Assembly (NCBI RefSeq): GCF_003367195.1
Contig: NZ_QRGO01000001.1
Coordinates: forward strand, 124,001-188,000
Direction of reading: 5' to 3'
Source: Undibacter mobilis
GTDB taxonomy: Bacteria; Pseudomonadota; Alphaproteobacteria; Rhizobiales; Xanthobacteraceae
DNA: 64,000 nucleotides
Position numbers and translations under genes: made by a program. A model generated the notes under the pieces. That model saw only the letters and a list, made by a program, of their open reading frames with translations, searched no databases and was not told the DNA's origin. Below, piece after piece: positions 34,662 to 44,082 of this stretch; the stretch's first letter is position 1, and each line of letters begins with the position of its first letter.

Positions 34662-35006
34662 ATGTCCACGCGCAGTAAAACTGCCTCGACCGCCGACGAG
34701 ATCGAAGCCATCAAGGATTTGATGTCAGATCTTGAGAAGCGTCTGCAACGCCTTGGCGGCACGGCCAAGAGCGAGGTCGCTGGCGGTGCCGGCGAGATTT
34801 CCGATTTCGTGAACGACGCGCTGGCTGGCATCATGGGCCGCGTGCGTGATAATGCCCAGTCCGTCTCGGACAACGTTGTCGACAAAGCAACCGAGCTCGG
34901 CGGCGACGCCGTCAAGAAGATTGTCAGCGAAGTCGAGACCCGTCCATTCACCATGTTGGCGATCGCGGCTGGTATCGGCTTTCTGTTCGGCGTGGCGCGG
35001 CGCTAG
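34662..35006 (+). CDS. DUF883/YqjD-like membrane-anchored protein
   Basis: A 114-residue protein: a charged helical body (about 10-90) and a C-terminal transmembrane helix ending FTMLAIAAGIGFLFGVARR, the ElaB/YqjD pattern of ribosome-associated inner-membrane tail-anchored proteins. GAGGGA precedes the ATG. Ten bases separate it from the next small membrane gene; together they recall the yqjD-yqjE pair. Confidence 0.85.
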   Translation: MSTRSKTASTADEIEAIKDLMSDLEKRLQRLGGTAKSEVAGGAGEISDFVNDALAGIMGRVRDNAQSVSDNVVDKATELGGDAVKKIVSEVETRPFTMLAIAAGIGFLFGVARR

Positions 35007-35016
35007 CGAGCCGGCC

Positions 35017-35397
35017 ATGCGCCTTACCGACATCGCTGAAGGCGCCGTCAGTGGGTTAGTCGCGCGCTATGTGCGGCGCGCGATCTTGCTCGCACTGATC
35101 GGCGCCTGCGTACTCGTCGCGCTTTATTATGTGAACTCTGCGGCGTCGCTGGCACTTGCCGCCCAGTACGGACCGCTCTACGCCCGACTCATCATGGCAG
35201 GTATCTACGCCGTCGCCGGCCTGATCGCTTTCACCGTGTTCTACACGACGCGCAATCGCGCGCTGACACAGCAAGGCGCATCGAGCGGCGCCACCGGTCT
35301 ATTGTCATCGCCCCGCAACATGCAGATCGCCATGCTGGTCGAGGCAGTAATGCTCGGCTACACGCTGGCGCGCAAGTCCGGCAAGGGCATCCTTTAA
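35017..35397 (+). CDS. Small membrane protein, YqjE-like position
   Basis: A 126-residue protein with two clear transmembrane helices (about 23-45 and 58-80), an N-terminal basic segment and a polar C-terminal tail with a second hydrophobic stretch. No firm family. Location directly after the DUF883 gene suggests a role equal to YqjE, the usual membrane partner, but the sequence alone does not prove it. Confidence 0.7.
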   Translation: MRLTDIAEGAVSGLVARYVRRAILLALIGACVLVALYYVNSAASLALAAQYGPLYARLIMAGIYAVAGLIAFTVFYTTRNRALTQQGASSGATGLLSSPRNMQIAMLVEAVMLGYTLARKSGKGIL

Positions 35398-35414
35398 GGT
35401 CGACCCTGTAACGC

Positions 35415-35798
35415 CTAAGCCCGCCGCGAGGGCGGGTCGCGTGACATGTTCTGAGAGGCCAGCTCGTCGAGATATGCCTGCCAGTTGGCGGTATGATCGC
35501 TGCCGAGGCCATAGAGATATGTCCAGCCGAAGATACCGGTCGAGTGCATGTCGTCGAACACCAGCCGCACTGCATAATTTCCGACCTGCAGGACCTCGAT
35601 GATCTCGACGTTGCGCTTGCCAGGCACCGTCTTGCGTTCATCCGGAGAGTGGCCCTGCACCTCCGCACTCGGGCTGCTGACGCGCAGATATTCGGCTGGC
35701 AGGTCGAAGCGCGCGCCGTCCTCGAAAGTGACGGACAGCGTCCTGCGGTCCTTGTGCAGCCGGAGCTCGGTCGGCCAGATGTCGGTCGATGCGTTCAT
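35415..35798 (-). CDS. DUF971 / GBBH-like N-terminal domain protein
   Basis: A 127-residue protein from ATG 35798 (MNASTDIWPTELRLHKDRRT). It has the DUF971 core: LSVTFEDGARFDLPAEYLRVSSPSAEV and VEIIEVLQVGNYAVRLVFDDMHSTGIFGWTYLYGLG. This small domain also forms the N-terminus of gamma-butyrobetaine hydroxylases; stand-alone copies are often near Fe-S or envelope genes. Function unknown. Divergent from the KDG kinase operon. Confidence 0.88.
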   Translation of the reverse strand: MNASTDIWPTELRLHKDRRTLSVTFEDGARFDLPAEYLRVSSPSAEVQGHSPDERKTVPGKRNVEIIEVLQVGNYAVRLVFDDMHSTGIFGWTYLYGLGSDHTANWQAYLDELASQNMSRDPPSRRA

Positions 35799-35878
35799 GG
35801 ATGTTCTTCTAATGGGCCGCGTGCCAATGCACAATTGCTGTTGTATAAGCGACGGGCGCAGCCGGAGCCGGACGGGGC

Positions 35879-36823
35879 ATGGGGGAACGGATCGATATCT
35901 TGTCCATGGGTGAGCCCATGGTTGAATTCAATCAGACCCGCGAGGGCGGCGGCGACGTCTTTTTGCGGGGCTGTGGCGGCGACTCGTCCAACTTCGCCGT
36001 TGCGGCAGCACGCCAGGGCGGTCGCGTCGGCTACATCTCGGCGATCGGCGCTGACACCAATGCAACGCTGCTGCGCCAGCTCTGGACCAGCGAAGGCGTC
36101 GACGACAGCCACGTCCGCACCGATCCGGATGCCCCCACAGGCGTTTATTTTGTCAGCCATGGTGCGAACGGCCATCAGTTCGATTTCTGTCGCAGCGGCT
36201 CGGCGGCGAGCCGGTATCGCGCAGCCGACCTGCCGCTCGACGCCATCGCTCAGGCCAAGGTGCTGCACTTGTCCGGCATTTCGCTCGGCATCTCCACCTC
36301 TGCCTGCGATGCCTGCTACCGCGCAATCGAGCACGCACGTGCCTCCGGCGTCACGGTGTCGTTCGATACCAATCTGCGACGCAAGCTGTGGCCACTAGGC
36401 CGCGCCCGGGCGACGATCTGGGATGTGCTGTCGCTCGCCGATATCTGCCTGCCGAGCTACGACGACATCATTCAATTGTCGGACCTCAAGGATCCCGACC
36501 GCATCGTTGATCGCTGCCTCAATACCGGCGCCAGAATTGTGGCGCTCAAACTCGGCGCCGACGGCACACTCATCGCGGACCACCATCGGCACGTCCGCAT
36601 CGCGCCTTACCCGTGCCGTGTCGTGGACGCGACTGGCGCCGGCGATACTTTTGGCGGCGCCTTTGTTGCTCGCCTCGTCGCCGGCGATGACATCGAACAA
36701 GCTGGCCATTACGCCGCCGCGGCCGCCGCGCTCTCCACCGAAGGCTATGGCGCCGTAACGCCAATTCCGACCGCGGAGAAGGTCCGTGCCCTGCTGAAAA
36801 AAAGCGGACGCCCCAATGGCTGA
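35879..36823 (+). CDS. kdgK: PfkB-family sugar kinase, probable 2-keto-3-deoxygluconate kinase
   Basis: A 314-residue ribokinase-fold enzyme with [18 protein letters not shown] near the N-terminus and the catalytic [13 protein letters not shown] near 255. Assignment as KDG kinase rests on overall similarity and, mainly, on context: KDPG aldolase is two genes downstream, so phosphorylation of 2-keto-3-deoxygluconate would feed it directly. It overlaps methylglyoxal synthase by eight bases. Confidence 0.85.
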   Translation: MGERIDILSMGEPMVEFNQTREGGGDVFLRGCGGDSSNFAVAAARQGGRVGYISAIGADTNATLLRQLWTSEGVDDSHVRTDPDAPTGVYFVSHGANGHQFDFCRSGSAASRYRAADLPLDAIAQAKVLHLSGISLGISTSACDACYRAIEHARASGVTVSFDTNLRRKLWPLGRARATIWDVLSLADICLPSYDDIIQLSDLKDPDRIVDRCLNTGARIVALKLGADGTLIADHHRHVRIAPYPCRVVDATGAGDTFGGAFVARLVAGDDIEQAGHYAAAAAALSTEGYGAVTPIPTAEKVRALLKKSGRPNG

Positions 36824-37208
36824 CAAGCTCAGGATCGCCCTGATCGCACATGATGCCAGAAAGCGCGATATGGCCGATTGGGCGCACGCGCATGAAGCGA
36901 GGCTTGCGCGCTGCGAGCTTGTCGCGACCGGCAATACAGGCCTACAATTGATGACGCGCTGCCCTTCGCTCAAGGTCGAGCGGCTGCTCAGCGGCCCGTT
37001 GGGTGGCGACCAGCAGATTGGTGCGCGCATCGTTGAAGGCAAAGTCGATGCACTTGTCTTCTTTATCGATCCCCTGTCGGCACACCCGCACGACGTCGAC
37101 GTCAAGGCGCTGGTCCGTGTTGCTGTACTTAGCAACATTCTCTTTGCCTTGAACCGAACGACTGCTGATACTGTCCTATTGAGCCTGATACCGGAGGCCG
37201 AACGATGA
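36816..37208 (+). CDS. mgsA: Methylglyoxal synthase
   Basis: A 130-residue enzyme converting dihydroxyacetone phosphate to methylglyoxal and phosphate. Signature parts: [36 protein letters not shown], and [20 protein letters not shown] with the catalytic His/Asp region. Full length. Overlaps both neighbours (kdgK by eight bases, eda by four), so it is translated in step with a sugar-acid pathway whose product, glyceraldehyde-3-phosphate, is in equilibrium with its own substrate. Confidence 0.95.
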   Translation: MADKLRIALIAHDARKRDMADWAHAHEARLARCELVATGNTGLQLMTRCPSLKVERLLSGPLGGDQQIGARIVEGKVDALVFFIDPLSAHPHDVDVKALVRVAVLSNILFALNRTTADTVLLSLIPEAER

Positions 37209-37858
37209 GCGTCAACACGTCATCGAAGGATGCCAGGGCGTTGCTGGCGCTGGCGCCGGTCATCCCGGTCATTACCATCGACAGGGCGTCGGACGCCGTT
37301 CCTCTGGCGCGCGCACTGGTGCGCGGCGGCCTGCGCGCCATTGAAATCACGTTACGCACCGATGCCGCGATGGATGCGGCCAAGACAATCATCGCCGAAG
37401 TGCCTGACGCCATCGTCGGCCTCGGCACTGTTCTGACACCGGCCGATCTCGACCGCGCCAAACAGATCGGCGCAGCCTTCGCCGTCAGCCCGGGCTGCTC
37501 GCCCGATCTGCTGCGGGCCGCTGCGGCTGGTGATCTTCCCTACGTACCCGGCATCCAGACCGCGTCCGAACTGATGGCCTGCGTCAATGCTGGTTTCGAT
37601 GTGGTGAAGTTCTTTCCCGCGGTGCCCGCCGGCGGCATTGCAGCGCTGAGCTCATTGGCCGGCCCCTTTCCCTCGGTCACCTACTGCCCGACCGGCGGCA
37701 TTGGAGAAACCAACGCGGCCGAATGGCTGGCCCATCCGAAAGTGATTGCGGTCGGCGGCTCCTGGATCGCACCGCCGTCGGCGGTCAATGATGGCGCCTG
37801 GGACGCCATCGAAAGCTGCGCCAACACGGCGAGCCGGTTGCGCTCCGCTCGTCCGTAA
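37205..37858 (+). CDS. eda: 2-keto-3-deoxy-6-phosphogluconate aldolase
   Basis: A 217-residue class I aldolase cleaving KDPG to pyruvate and glyceraldehyde-3-phosphate. Family elements: [46 protein letters not shown], and the Schiff-base Lys in [11 protein letters not shown], with YCPTGGI after it. Completes the kdgK-mgsA-eda operon. Convergent with livF. Confidence 0.94.
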   Translation: MSVNTSSKDARALLALAPVIPVITIDRASDAVPLARALVRGGLRAIEITLRTDAAMDAAKTIIAEVPDAIVGLGTVLTPADLDRAKQIGAAFAVSPGCSPDLLRAAAAGDLPYVPGIQTASELMACVNAGFDVVKFFPAVPAGGIAALSSLAGPFPSVTYCPTGGIGETNAAEWLAHPKVIAVGGSWIAPPSAVNDGAWDAIESCANTASRLRSARP

Positions 37859-37958
37859 CGCCTGGGCCCCTCGCCGTCGAGATCAATCGACTGTTGCTCT
37901 ACAGTCGTGGCGTGCAGACACGCGAATAGCCTCGAGCCGCGCACGCAGTGAAGCAAAC

Positions 37959-38669
37959 TCAGCGGCCGCCGAGATAGGTCTCGATCAACTTGTCGTCGCG
38001 AATGAGATCGGCCGCAGGCCCCGACTGAACGATTTCGCCCGTCTCAAGCACGTAACCGTAGTCCGCCGTTTCAAGTGCCGCGCGCGCGTTCTGTTCAACA
38101 AGCAAGATGGAAACGCCCGCCTCGCGCAACGAGCCAATCACCTTAAAGATCTCCCGCACGATCAAGGGCGCTAGGCCAAGACTCGGCTCGTCCAGTAGCA
38201 ACAGTTTGGGGTCGCTCATCAGCGCGCGGCCCAGCGCCAGCATCTGGCGCTCGCCGCCGGACAAAGTACCGGCGAGTTGTTTGCGGCGCTCTCGCAGGCG
38301 CGGAAAGCGGTCGAACACTTTCTCCATGTTCGATTTCAGCCGCGAACGATCGCGCAGGCCGTAGCCACCCAAAAGCAGATTGTCGAAAACCGACATGTCG
38401 TGAAACAGCTCGCGACGTTCCGGCACCAGACACAGGCCGCGCCCTACGCGATCCTCGACATCGAAACGGCTGAGCGACTCGCCGCGGTAGTAGATAGTGC
38501 CCTTCGAGCGCAGCAGTCCAATGATGGCCAGCATCAGCGTGGTCTTACCGGCCCCGTTCGGGCCAATGACGGTTACGATGCGCCCCTCTTCGATGGACAG
38601 CGAAACATCGCGGACCGCCTCGACCTTATCGTATGAGACGCTGACGCCCTGAACCGACAGTATCGACAT
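37959..38669 (-). CDS. livF: Branched-chain/aromatic-acid ABC transporter ATPase LivF
   Basis: A 236-residue ATPase with Walker A GPNGAGKT (36-43), signature LSGGERQMLALGRAL, and Walker B LLLLDEPSLGLAP, the LivF type. Its start overlaps the stop of the LivM-LivG fusion by one base. Last gene of the minus-strand liv operon. Such importers in catabolic regions often carry aromatic acids instead of amino acids. Confidence 0.94.
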   Translation of the reverse strand: MSILSVQGVSVSYDKVEAVRDVSLSIEEGRIVTVIGPNGAGKTTLMLAIIGLLRSKGTIYYRGESLSRFDVEDRVGRGLCLVPERRELFHDMSVFDNLLLGGYGLRDRSRLKSNMEKVFDRFPRLRERRKQLAGTLSGGERQMLALGRALMSDPKLLLLDEPSLGLAPLIVREIFKVIGSLREAGVSILLVEQNARAALETADYGYVLETGEIVQSGPAADLIRDDKLIETYLGGR

Positions 38670-40438
38670 TAGGCCACCGCCCCGAGATAGGCTTCCTGAA
38701 CCCGCGCATCATTGCGAACGTCCTTCGGCACGCCTTCGCAAATCTTCGAACCAAAATCCATGACGACGATGCGATCGACCAACCCCATGACGAACTCCAT
38801 GTCATGTTCGACGAGCAGAATGGTCAGATTTTCGGACCGCAGGGAGCGCAGCAATTCGGCAAGTTGCTGCTTCTCCTGGCGGCGCAAACCGGCCGCGGGT
38901 TCGTCAAGGACGAGAAGAATGGGATCGGCGGCAAGCGCCCGGGCAATCTCGAGCACTCGCTGGCTGCCCAGCGAAAGGTTCCCGGCGAGTTCATAGGGCT
39001 TGTCGCCGAGGCCAACTCGCCGAAGCTGAAACAGCGCCTCATGATACGCGCTGGACTCCTCGGCGGAATTAAGCTTGAACGCGCCGCGGAAAAAACCGGT
39101 TTTTGTGCGCGGATAAGTGCCGAGCATGACATTCTCGATCAGCGTCATTTGCGGCCGCAGCTTCACGTGCTGGAACGTCCGGGCAACGCCTGACTGCGCA
39201 ATCTGGTACTGACGACGTCCGTTAACGGACTTCCCGGCAAACGAGATCTCGCCGGCGCTCAGCTTCAAGGCACCCGTCAACAGGTTGAACATGGTGGTCT
39301 TGCCGGCCCCATTCGGCCCGATCAGGCCCAGAATCTCGCCCGCCCGCACATCGAAGCTCACCTGATTGACGGCAACGAGACCGCCGAACCGGCGCTCGAC
39401 CTGAGACGCGTCTAGCAGCACCGTACCCGGAGCGGGTTGGATACGCCGTGGCAATTCTGCCGCCTTCGGTGGCGTCACCGGTATGGGCCTCGGCAGGTAC
39501 CGGCGCACATAAGGCACGACGCCCTGACGCGCGCGCTGCAGGAACAAGATGAACAAAGCGGCAAATGCCACGATTTCAAGCTGACCGGAGGCGCCTTTTA
39601 CCAGCAAGGGCAGATAATCTTGAATCGAGTTTTTCAACAGGGTTACAAAAGATGCGCCCACAATCGCGCCGATGATGCTGCCGTGACCGCCGATCATGGC
39701 CATCATCAGATACTCGATGCTCATACCCGCCTCGAACGGTACGGGGCTCACGAAACGGCTTAAGTGAGCATAGAGCCAGCCGGAGACGGCGGCAGGAAGC
39801 GCCGCCACGATGAAACTGATGAGCTTGATACGGAACGCATTGACACCGAGGCTTTCAACCAGTGTGTCGCCGCCGCGCAAGGTACGCATGGCCCGACCGA
39901 CGCGCGAATTGAGAAGATTGTAAGCCAGAACAACCGCAGCCACGACGAACGCCCAGATTAAATAGTAGATCTGCCAGCTTTCCATCAGTTTGACAGAGCC
40001 GATCGAAATCGGCGGCACCGACGAAATGCCGTTGTGCTGTCCGAGCCAGGGAACGTTGCCGAACAGATAGGCAATCGCAAGGCCCCAGGCGATCGTGCTC
40101 AGCGACAGGAAATGCCCCTTCAGTCGCAACGTGGCAAGGCCGAGCAGCCCGGCGACGGAACAGGTCAGGATCACGCCGAGAATCAAGCCAAGCCAGGGCG
40201 AGTAGCCGTTCAAGGCCGTCGTCCACGCCGTCGCGTAGGCTGCTATGCCGACAAATGCCGCCTGCCCGAACGAAACGATTCCGGTCACGCCGGTGACCAG
40301 CACCAGACCGATCGCGACGAGCGAATAGATGCCGATAAAATTCAATAGCGTCAGGCTGAATGCGCTCAGCACGAAAGGAGCTGCAGCAACGCAAAGCACC
40401 GCGGCTAACGCAATGAGGTAAATCTGAGATTTCTTCAT
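38669..40438 (-). CDS. LivM-LivG fusion: ABC permease joined to ATPase
   Basis: A 589-residue single chain. Residues 1-310 are a LivM-type permease (eight or more helices; [17 protein letters not shown] and [15 protein letters not shown] motifs); a linker of ~30 residues rich in Pro/Arg leads to a LivG-type ATPase from about 338, with Walker A GPNGAGKT (374-381), signature [15 protein letters not shown] and Walker [12 protein letters not shown]. There is no stop or frameshift between the halves, so the fusion is genuine. It overlaps livH by four bases. Confidence 0.94.
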   Translation of the reverse strand: MKKSQIYLIALAAVLCVAAAPFVLSAFSLTLLNFIGIYSLVAIGLVLVTGVTGIVSFGQAAFVGIAAYATAWTTALNGYSPWLGLILGVILTCSVAGLLGLATLRLKGHFLSLSTIAWGLAIAYLFGNVPWLGQHNGISSVPPISIGSVKLMESWQIYYLIWAFVVAAVVLAYNLLNSRVGRAMRTLRGGDTLVESLGVNAFRIKLISFIVAALPAAVSGWLYAHLSRFVSPVPFEAGMSIEYLMMAMIGGHGSIIGAIVGASFVTLLKNSIQDYLPLLVKGASGQLEIVAFAALFILFLQRARQGVVPYVRRYLPRPIPVTPPKAAELPRRIQPAPGTVLLDASQVERRFGGLVAVNQVSFDVRAGEILGLIGPNGAGKTTMFNLLTGALKLSAGEISFAGKSVNGRRQYQIAQSGVARTFQHVKLRPQMTLIENVMLGTYPRTKTGFFRGAFKLNSAEESSAYHEALFQLRRVGLGDKPYELAGNLSLGSQRVLEIARALAADPILLVLDEPAAGLRRQEKQQLAELLRSLRSENLTILLVEHDMEFVMGLVDRIVVMDFGSKICEGVPKDVRNDARVQEAYLGAVA

Positions 40439-41478
40439 TCTTCAGACTCTTCCTCGGAGTGGATCACGGTAAATGATCGCCACAGAAGGATCGGGATGAG
40501 AAGCGAGAAGACGATGACGTCCTTGTACGCGCTGTCGTAGAAGGACGCGAAACTTTCCAGAACGCCGACAAACAAGGCGCCGATCGCCGTGCCTGGATAA
40601 CTGGCAAGGCCGCCGATAATCGCACCGACGAACGCCTTGAGGCCCAGCAGAAAGCCTGAATCGTAGAAGATGGTATTGACCGGCGCGATCAGGATTCCGG
40701 AAACGCCGGCCATCAGCGAACCCAACAGATAAGCCACGGTGCCGGCGCGGGTCGGTCGAATGCCCATCAGTCGTGCGCCGGTTCGATTGATCGCCGTGGC
40801 GCGCAGCGCCTTGCCGATCAAGGTGAAGTCGAAGAATAGCAGCAACGCACCGCTGAAGATGATCGCAGCGGCCAGAATCAGAATGTTCTGGCCCGAAATC
40901 ATGAGATCCCCGATGTGAACGCTCATGGACGTGAGCGGTTCGGTGCGCACGCCTTCCGGGCCGAAGAACAGAAGCCCCAACCCGACCAGCGCGAAATGCA
41001 GGGCGACCGAGATAATGAGCAGAAGAAGCACAGTGCCGTCAGCAACCGGCCGAAAGACGATGCGATCGAGCAGCGGCGAAATCGGCATAATGAGCAGAAG
41101 CGCCATCGCTATGCGCACGGGCAGCGGGGGCGCGAGCGGAACCAGCACCCAAACCGCCAGCACGATGACGAGCGGCAACGCCAGATAATACACGAGCGCC
41201 ACTGGAATCTGTCGCAGTTCCTGTTTCCTGACGAGGCTGAACACCTCCATCGCCGCGGCAATACACGCCAACACGACAACGAGCCCCACTGTGCCGGGTA
41301 CTTGACCGGCATCGAGGGCCGCCAGCGTCAGCGCCGTGAAGGCGGCGATGTCGCCGAACGGAATGAAGATGACCCGCGTGACCGTAAAGATCAGAACGGT
41401 GCCGATTGCGACCAGAATATAGATGGCACCGGTTGCGATGCCATCTATCCCCAGTATCGCCGCGATTTCCGACGTCAT
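40435..41478 (-). CDS. livH: Branched-chain-type ABC transporter permease LivH
   Basis: A 347-residue permease with the LivH start AILGIDGIATGAIYILVAIGTVLIFTVTRV and the conserved GLKAFVGAIIGGLASYPGTAIGALFVGVLES segment. Slightly longer than the ~300 norm because of an extra central stretch of about 60 residues with two more hydrophobic runs. Lies between the binding-protein gene (42-base gap) and the LivM-LivG fusion. Confidence 0.93.
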   Translation of the reverse strand: MTSEIAAILGIDGIATGAIYILVAIGTVLIFTVTRVIFIPFGDIAAFTALTLAALDAGQVPGTVGLVVVLACIAAAMEVFSLVRKQELRQIPVALVYYLALPLVIVLAVWVLVPLAPPLPVRIAMALLLIMPISPLLDRIVFRPVADGTVLLLLIISVALHFALVGLGLLFFGPEGVRTEPLTSMSVHIGDLMISGQNILILAAAIIFSGALLLFFDFTLIGKALRATAINRTGARLMGIRPTRAGTVAYLLGSLMAGVSGILIAPVNTIFYDSGFLLGLKAFVGAIIGGLASYPGTAIGALFVGVLESFASFYDSAYKDVIVFSLLIPILLWRSFTVIHSEEESEE

Positions 41479-41520
41479 GTTATAGCGCTTCCTTTGCGCG
41501 GCGGTACACAGATCCCCGGA

Positions 41521-42681
41521 TCAGGGCGCGTACGTCCACTTGCCATTGACCAGCTTGACGATGACAAGCGAGCGATTGTCGACGCCATACACGGCACCGG
41601 GCTTGAAGTTGTAGACCGCGTGAGTGCCCGCCAATTCCTTGGTGTTCATCAGCGCGTCCATCAACGCCTTGCGAAACTCAGGCGTACCCGGCTTGGTGGT
41701 CTTCAGCACCTGCTCGGCCGCGTTCGCGGTCAGCAGCCAGCCGTCGAACGAGTAGGCAGAGAACACGTCGGTTGTCGTCGCGCCGTTGGCCTTCTCGTAG
41801 GCCGCACGGAATGCCAGACCGATCTTCTTGGCAAAGTGACCGTCAGGCAGCTGTTCGGCAACCACGATCGGGCCAGCCGAAACTTCGATTCCTTCCACTG
41901 CCTTGCCACCGACGCGCACGAAGTCCGGGTTCACCAGCGGCACGGTGCCGTAGATCTTGCCTTTGTAACCGCGCTCACCGAGCGTCAGCGGCGGCAGAGC
42001 ACCCTGCGTACCCGAGGCACCGATGAGCACGCCATCCGGCTTGCTGGACATGACCTTGAGAATTTGGCCGGTCACCGACGTGTCGGTACGCGCAAAGCGC
42101 TCGTTACTGGTGACTTTGAACTTTCCGTTCGCTTCCGCGGCGGTCGCCCCGCCGTAGACGAGGTCGCCCCAGGCGTCGGAATAACCGATATAGCCGAGGT
42201 TCTTCACGCCATCGCGCGCGATGCGGTCGGCGACGACGCTGACCAGAAGGGTCGGCGGCTGCGGAACAGTGATGATCCACTGCTCGGAGCCAGCCGGAAG
42301 CACCGCGTTCGGCTGCACAGGCGAAAGCGCGACGAATGGAACCTTCAACTCCTTGGCAACGGCGGCCATCGCCATTGTCGAGGGAACGGTGGCCGTGCCG
42401 ATGAGCACGTCGACTTTATCTTCCTCGATCAACTTGCGCGCATTGCGGGTCGCAGCCGACGGATCGGAGCCGTCGTCGAGCTGGATCAGCTTGATCTTTT
42501 CGCCGCTGATTTCGCTGCGATACTCGTACGCAGCGTTGATGCCCTTGCCATACGGAATACCGATGGACGACGCCACGCCGCTCAGCGACGTCACGAAGCC
42601 AATCCGGATTTCCGCCTGCGCGGAGGTTGCCAAGGCCAGCACGGCGGCCGACGCGGTCAGTAGCTGCTTGAAAGATCGCAT
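41521..42681 (-). CDS. Periplasmic binding protein, Leu/Ile/Val-binding-like
   Basis: A 386-residue type I binding protein. Signal peptide MRSFKQLLTASAAVLALATSAQA, then EIRIGFVTSLSGVASSIGIPYGKG and LIQLDDGSDPSAATRNARKLIEEDKVDVLIG, the standard first lobe. It sets ligand choice for the transporter downstream; proximity to aromatic-acid genes suggests an aromatic or organic acid ligand, which is an inference. Divergent from the alpha/beta hydrolase gene. Confidence 0.92.
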   Translation of the reverse strand: MRSFKQLLTASAAVLALATSAQAEIRIGFVTSLSGVASSIGIPYGKGINAAYEYRSEISGEKIKLIQLDDGSDPSAATRNARKLIEEDKVDVLIGTATVPSTMAMAAVAKELKVPFVALSPVQPNAVLPAGSEQWIITVPQPPTLLVSVVADRIARDGVKNLGYIGYSDAWGDLVYGGATAAEANGKFKVTSNERFARTDTSVTGQILKVMSSKPDGVLIGASGTQGALPPLTLGERGYKGKIYGTVPLVNPDFVRVGGKAVEGIEVSAGPIVVAEQLPDGHFAKKIGLAFRAAYEKANGATTTDVFSAYSFDGWLLTANAAEQVLKTTKPGTPEFRKALMDALMNTKELAGTHAVYNFKPGAVYGVDNRSLVIVKLVNGKWTYAP

Positions 42682-42872
42682 TTGTTACTGCTCCCCTGAT
42701 AATGCGGGCCATGGCGGCCCGCGTCGAATTCACGTTCGCGATTTCTTATCCTGTACTTTTCGCCGGCTCGTCATATTCTCGTATCCGACTTCATCGTCCT
42801 CTTCGTCATCAAGCACATCGCATTTCGTCAAATATGTCCGCGACAGTCGCGCGCGCTTCCAAGGAAAGACTA

Positions 42873-43700
42873 ATGCAGCCCCCGCAAGTCACGTCGCAAA
42901 CTCAAGTCACCTATGTCGACACGGACTTCGCGCGCATTCATCTCGCCTGCGCCGGTAACGGCGCTCCCGTACTGCTGCTGCATCAAACGCCCCGATCCTG
43001 GGACGAGTATCGCGATGTGCTGCCGCTGCTCGGCCGGTCCCATCGCGCAATCGCGATGGATACGCCCGGTTTCGGCGACTCCGGAAATCTGCACACGCAT
43101 CAACCGTCCATCGAAATCTGGGCAAGAACGGCTCTCGCCGTTCTCGATGCCCTTAATATCGGCACTGCAGCCATCATCGGTCATCATACCGGAGCAGCCA
43201 TCGCCCTGGAAATTGCCGCACACAGCCCCGAGCGCGTCAACGCCCTCGTCCTGTCCGCGTGTCCCTTCGTCGATCTGGCTAGAAGGCAAAATGCGGGCCA
43301 CAAGAAGACTGTGGACGACGTCGACGTTCAGGTCGACGGCTCGCATGTGTATGAGTTCTGGAAGCGGCGACAGCCGCTCTATCCCGAAGGCGATACCGAT
43401 CTGCTCACACGTTACGTTCGTGATGCCTTGCGCGCCGGTCCGATGGCCGCCGAAGGCCACCGAGTCGTCAATCGCTATGTCATGGAAGAGCGTATCGGCC
43501 TCGTACGATGCCCGACGCTCGTCATCGCGCCTTGCCGCGATCCGCATGCCTATCCTGCGGCCGGCCGGGTCGCGGCGGCAATTGCCGGCAGCGTACTGCG
43601 TGAAGTGTCCGAGGCGATGGTGCCGTTTCCCGACCAGATGCCCGAGACGTTCGCGCAAATCGTCGGCGATTTTATCGGCCTGCAGAACAAGCCGAAATGA
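42873..43700 (+). CDS. Alpha/beta hydrolase-fold protein lacking the nucleophile Ser
   Basis: A 275-residue alpha/beta hydrolase from ATG 42873, preceded by AAGGAAAG. The fold is clear: PVLLLHQTPRSWDEY oxyanion loop, AIAMDTPGFGDSG and the elbow region IIGHHTGAAIALEIA, but the elbow reads G-H-H-T-G (103-107), placing His105 where Ser or Asp normally sits. It may be a non-hydrolytic member or use other chemistry. First gene of the plus-strand side, divergent from the ABC binding protein. Confidence 0.88.
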   Translation: MQPPQVTSQTQVTYVDTDFARIHLACAGNGAPVLLLHQTPRSWDEYRDVLPLLGRSHRAIAMDTPGFGDSGNLHTHQPSIEIWARTALAVLDALNIGTAAIIGHHTGAAIALEIAAHSPERVNALVLSACPFVDLARRQNAGHKKTVDDVDVQVDGSHVYEFWKRRQPLYPEGDTDLLTRYVRDALRAGPMAAEGHRVVNRYVMEERIGLVRCPTLVIAPCRDPHAYPAAGRVAAAIAGSVLREVSEAMVPFPDQMPETFAQIVGDFIGLQNKPK

Positions 43701-44082
43701 ACTCGGGCGATACCGGCCAAATGCGGCAACGTCGCCACAGTGGGAGTCGATAACGAGACCGCTCGCAGCGGCCCACCGTGCGGCGCGACCTCTTTCCGGG
43801 ACTTTGTTATTTCCCACCCGATACGGCATCGCTTTTACGTCTACCGATTTCGCCCGTTGCCACATACTCGAAATTCCTTTATATCTAAAATAATTTTTGG
43901 ACGACGTCAACGCGCTTACAGAAGCCTACCGTCTTGAGCATAATTCATCCCCTGCGCATCAAACGGCAGCCGGCGTGTGCGGGCAGCTTGGGCGGGCACC
44001 GGCCGTTATCGCAGCGGGCCCGGATTCTCGGCACACATCTGTACGCCGCAATGAAACCGCGCGGGGTTGAGAGGCAGCAGCT
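43701..44082. other. Intergenic region before the racemase operon
   Basis: 382 bases without a supported gene. It contains an AT-rich block at 43871-43897 carrying the motif described next. The final 100 bases are GC-rich; no clear -35/-10 pair was found there. Confidence 0.5.
43875..43897. promoter_or_regulatory. Candidate shared operator, site A
   Basis: TTCCTTTATATCTAAAATAA followed by TTT: 20 of 23 bases match the site at 50317-50339 between the two divergent acyl-CoA synthetase genes. The core CTTTATA-nn-TAAA is an imperfect palindrome. Likely bound by a regulator of the catabolic cluster. Confidence 0.5.

Noticed and set aside
35419..35436. Small CCCGCC/GGCGGG hairpin at the DUF971 gene end
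   Set aside because: Short stem within coding sequence and no T-run; not convincing as a terminator.
40915..42663. 582-codon plus-strand frame opposite livH and the binding protein
   Set aside because: Arg/His-rich antisense shadow; the minus-strand genes have signal peptide and family motifs.
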